From assembly GCA_965216515.1 (NCBI GenBank), contig OZ244173.1, positions 2,170,001-2,234,000 on the forward strand: DNA of 64,000 bases. Direction: 5' to 3'. Below are positions 62,149 through 64,000 of the stretch, piece after piece (position 1 is the stretch's first letter; the number at the start of each line of letters is the position of its first letter). Origin of the DNA: CAXMRP01 sp965216515. GTDB taxonomy: Bacteria > Pseudomonadota > Alphaproteobacteria > Rhizobiales > Afifellaceae. The translations under genes were made by a program, and so were the position numbers. A model generated the notes under the pieces. That model made no database searches and had not been told where the DNA came from. It worked only from the letters and a program-made list of their open reading frames with translations.

Positions 62149-62892
62149 CTAGCCCCGCCCAACGAACGGCATATCGGTCGCCATGATCGTCATGCGCAGG
62201 ATATTGGCGCTGGGGGGCAGGTTGGCCATGTGCACGACGGCGTTGGCCACATGCGCGACATCCATTAGCGGTTCGACGGCAATAGTCCCGTTCGCCTGAG
62301 GCACGCCGGTTGCCATTTTCGCCGCCATTTCCGTTACCGCATTGCCGATATCGATCTGGCCGCAAGCGATCGAAAAGGCGCGCCCGTCCAGGGCGATGCT
62401 CTTGGTCAGGCCGGTGATGGCGTGTTTGGATGCCGTGTAGGGTGCCGATCCGGGTCTCGGCACCTCCGCGGATATCGAACCGTTGTTGATAATCCTGCCG
62501 CCTTGGGGATCCTGTGCTTTCATCATGGCAAATGCGCCCCGGGCGACAAGAAACGCTCCGGTCAGGTTGACCCCGATCACCCGATTCCAGTCTTCAGGCG
62601 AGATTTCGTCAATCGTGTTGCCGGCGATATTGGTGCCGGCATTGTTGAACACGACATCGAGCCGGCCGTGCTGTTCTGCAATTGTCGCGAATAGAGCATC
62701 CACCGCAGCCGGATCCGAGACGTCGGTCGCCACAGCCAAGGCACCGGCGTCGCCGGCGATGGTCTCCTCCAGCGCCTCCCGCCGACGGCCAGCCAGGATG
62801 CAGGCATAGCCTTCGCGCATCAACGCCCGCGCTGCCGCACGCCCGATTCCCGATCCGGCCCCTGTGATCAATGCGATCGGTGTTGCTGCCAC
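62149..62892 (-). CDS. SDR-family oxidoreductase
   Basis: 247 residues. Cofactor motif TGAGSGIGRA (about 10-19), NNAGTN (about 87), catalytic serine in NNGSIS (about 137-142) and YTASK (about 153-157: Y and K). Arginines after the first glycine motif (AGRRRE) suggest NADP(H) preference. Substrate cannot be read from sequence. Divergent from the TerC-family gene. Confidence 0.92.
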   Translation of the reverse strand: MAATPIALITGAGSGIGRAAARALMREGYACILAGRRREALEETIAGDAGALAVATDVSDPAAVDALFATIAEQHGRLDVVFNNAGTNIAGNTIDEISPEDWNRVIGVNLTGAFLVARGAFAMMKAQDPQGGRIINNGSISAEVPRPGSAPYTASKHAITGLTKSIALDGRAFSIACGQIDIGNAVTEMAAKMATGVPQANGTIAVEPLMDVAHVANAVVHMANLPPSANILRMTIMATDMPFVGRG

Positions 62893-63087
62893 TTATCGTT
62901 CTCCTGTCCTTGAGGATGCGGCGGGTTCGAAATCAGCATGACCCGCCGTGTTCCCTTGCCGCCGAACGGCTATCCACCGGCATATCCGGGTTGAAGGAAT
63001 GGCGACTCTAGCCGTTGAAGTCCGGTTCGGCTATCGCTTGGGCATCGAATCACCGCTCCGTCAATCGGCGCAATCCGCGAGGCAGTC

Positions 63088-63891
63088 ATGGCCGAATTTC
63101 TCAGCATCGAAAATCTCTTTACGCTCCTCATGCTGATCGCCCTTCAGGCGGTTCTCGGATTCGACAATCTTCTATACATTTCCCTGGAATCCAAGCGTGT
63201 CCCGGCACACCATCAGGCCAATGTCCGCCGGATCGGCATCGGGCTCGCCATATTGTTGCGGATCGTTCTTCTTTTCGTGGTCATGCAGATGATCGAGGTC
63301 TTCAAGGAGCCCTTCTTTTCACTTCTCCTGCCCGGCCTCGTCGAAGGCGAATTCACTGTCCACGCAGCGATTGTACTCGCCGGCGGCATCTTCATCATTT
63401 ACACCGCTTTCAAGGAAATTTTCCACATGCTGGCTATCGAGCATCTGGAGCACGGCAACGGTGCAAGCCACCGCTCGCCGATGACCGCCATCCTGCTGAT
63501 CATCTTGATGAATCTCGTCTTTTCCTTCGACAGCATCCTTTCCGCGTTGGCGCTGACCCGCGTCTTCTGGGTGATGGCAGTTGCCATCATCATCTCCGGC
63601 GTTTTGATGATCGCTCTCGCCAACGAAGTCGCCGAGTTCCTGAAAAAGAACCGGATGTACGAGGTGCTCGGCCTGTTCATCCTGCTTATCGTCGGCATGC
63701 TCCTGGTCTCCGAGGGTGCCCATCTCGCGCATCTCCACATTGCCGGCTACGCCATCGAGCCGATGGCCAAAAGCACATTCTATTTCGTGCTTGGCGTGCT
63801 CGTTGTTGTGGAGATTGTGCAAAGCCGGTACCGGGCAAAACTGGAACGCCGCCGGGCGCGGGAGTTGGCCGCCGGAGCTCATCCGGCCTAG
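63088..63891 (+). CDS. TerC-family integral membrane protein
   Basis: 267 residues with seven to eight hydrophobic segments. Family motifs with membrane aspartates: LQAVLGFDNLLYISL (about 19-33) and NLVFSFDSILSALALT (about 147-162). TerC proteins are linked to manganese export and metal loading of secreted proteins, or to tellurite resistance; no ter operon partners are present. No clear yybP-ykoY riboswitch was seen in its 195-bp leader. Confidence 0.92.
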   Translation: MAEFLSIENLFTLLMLIALQAVLGFDNLLYISLESKRVPAHHQANVRRIGIGLAILLRIVLLFVVMQMIEVFKEPFFSLLLPGLVEGEFTVHAAIVLAGGIFIIYTAFKEIFHMLAIEHLEHGNGASHRSPMTAILLIILMNLVFSFDSILSALALTRVFWVMAVAIIISGVLMIALANEVAEFLKKNRMYEVLGLFILLIVGMLLVSEGAHLAHLHIAGYAIEPMAKSTFYFVLGVLVVVEIVQSRYRAKLERRRARELAAGAHPA

Positions 63892-63927
63892 CAAAGGCGG
63901 GTGTCGGCAATGCGCGCGACAGGTGAC

Positions 63928-63944
63928 GGCGCCGCCTTGGCGCC
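63928..63944. terminator. Short hairpin between convergent TerC and dehydrogenase genes
   Basis: GGCGCC (63928-63933) and GGCGCC (63939-63944) pair around GCCTT. No T-run; weak candidate for a shared transcription end. Confidence 0.3.
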
Positions 63945-63955
63945 TCAGCGAGATT

Positions 63956-64000
63956 TCAGTCCCAGTTCAGGATGACCTTGCCGCTTTCGCCCTTTGCCAC
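63956..64000 (-). CDS. C-terminal end of a probable L-threonine 3-dehydrogenase (truncated by window)
   Basis: Only 14 codons and the stop are inside the window; they read VAKGESGKVILNWD. This closely resembles the C-terminus of E. coli Tdh (ending SGQSGKVILSWD), a zinc-dependent medium-chain dehydrogenase. Too little is visible to exclude another member of that family. Confidence 0.55.
   Translation of the reverse strand: MAKGESGKVILNWD

Noticed and set aside
62893..63087. Manganese riboswitch (yybP-ykoY) upstream of the TerC-family gene
   Set aside because: The conserved loop sequences of that riboswitch were not found in the 195-bp leader.

Overview
The window is a 64 kb stretch of a GC-rich alphaproteobacterial chromosome, most likely from the order Hyphomicrobiales (Rhizobiales). 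The indications are a 180-kDa-type NAD-glutamate dehydrogenase, an IalB-family secreted protein, the heparinase II/III-purH neighbourhood, an alphaproteobacterial LexA box (GAAC-N7-GAAC), a GTTAT-type Zur box, and sites matching the CtrA motif TTAA-N7-TTAA. Coding density is high, with many ATGA overlaps. No phage, transposase, integrase, rRNA or CRISPR array was seen. The genus cannot be named from the sequence.

Layout. 1-3392 (minus): adenine deaminase (runs off the left edge), a LysR regulator and a Gfo/Idh/MocA oxidoreductase. 3640-8858 (plus): deoC, a two-domain ALDH16-like aldehyde dehydrogenase, anmK and an AlkA-type glycosylase, mostly overlapping, behind a 17-bp repeated leader. 8964-11431: esterase, HNH nuclease, then dsbB and a YqaA-type membrane protein on the minus strand. 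tRNA-Leu(CAA) lies at 11762-11848. 12042-18363: an inositol-monophosphatase-family gene diverges from a DeoR regulator plus a complete carbohydrate-type ABC importer; the gap holds repeated operator-like elements. 18539-19564: a NodZ-like GT23 glycosyltransferase. 19670-26109: an M19 dipeptidase divergent from a five-gene dipeptide-type ABC importer. 26656-30171: znuA divergent from znuC-znuB-zur across a Zur box.

30265-41946: EVE protein, an unrecognised membrane protein, acs, an unrecognised secreted protein made of two cysteine-bounded repeats, L,D-transpeptidase, SNase-like protein, htpX-rsmB, heparinase II/III and purH. 42006-49421 (minus): NAD-glutamate dehydrogenase, rlmN, an IalB-family protein and a DUF1232 protein. 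49565-53194: a stand-alone dnaE2 with an SOS box. 53262-55877 (minus): a TadE/TadE/TadG-vWA trio. 56251-60950: an RND efflux pair. 60967-64000: D-lyxose isomerase-like protein, PilZ protein, SDR, TerC-family protein and the last codons of what looks like threonine dehydrogenase.

Most of the window is housekeeping plus modular importers. The less ordinary features are the repeat-only secreted protein, the NodZ-like enzyme outside any visible nodulation context, the orphan SOS-controlled dnaE2, CtrA-type sites at envelope/pilus/PilZ genes, and four short tandem repeats (15-24 bp units) at gene boundaries that touch translation starts or stops. I did not find a convincing wholly new multi-gene system. 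The secreted repeat protein and the IMPase/DeoR/ABC module are the best candidates for undescribed biology.
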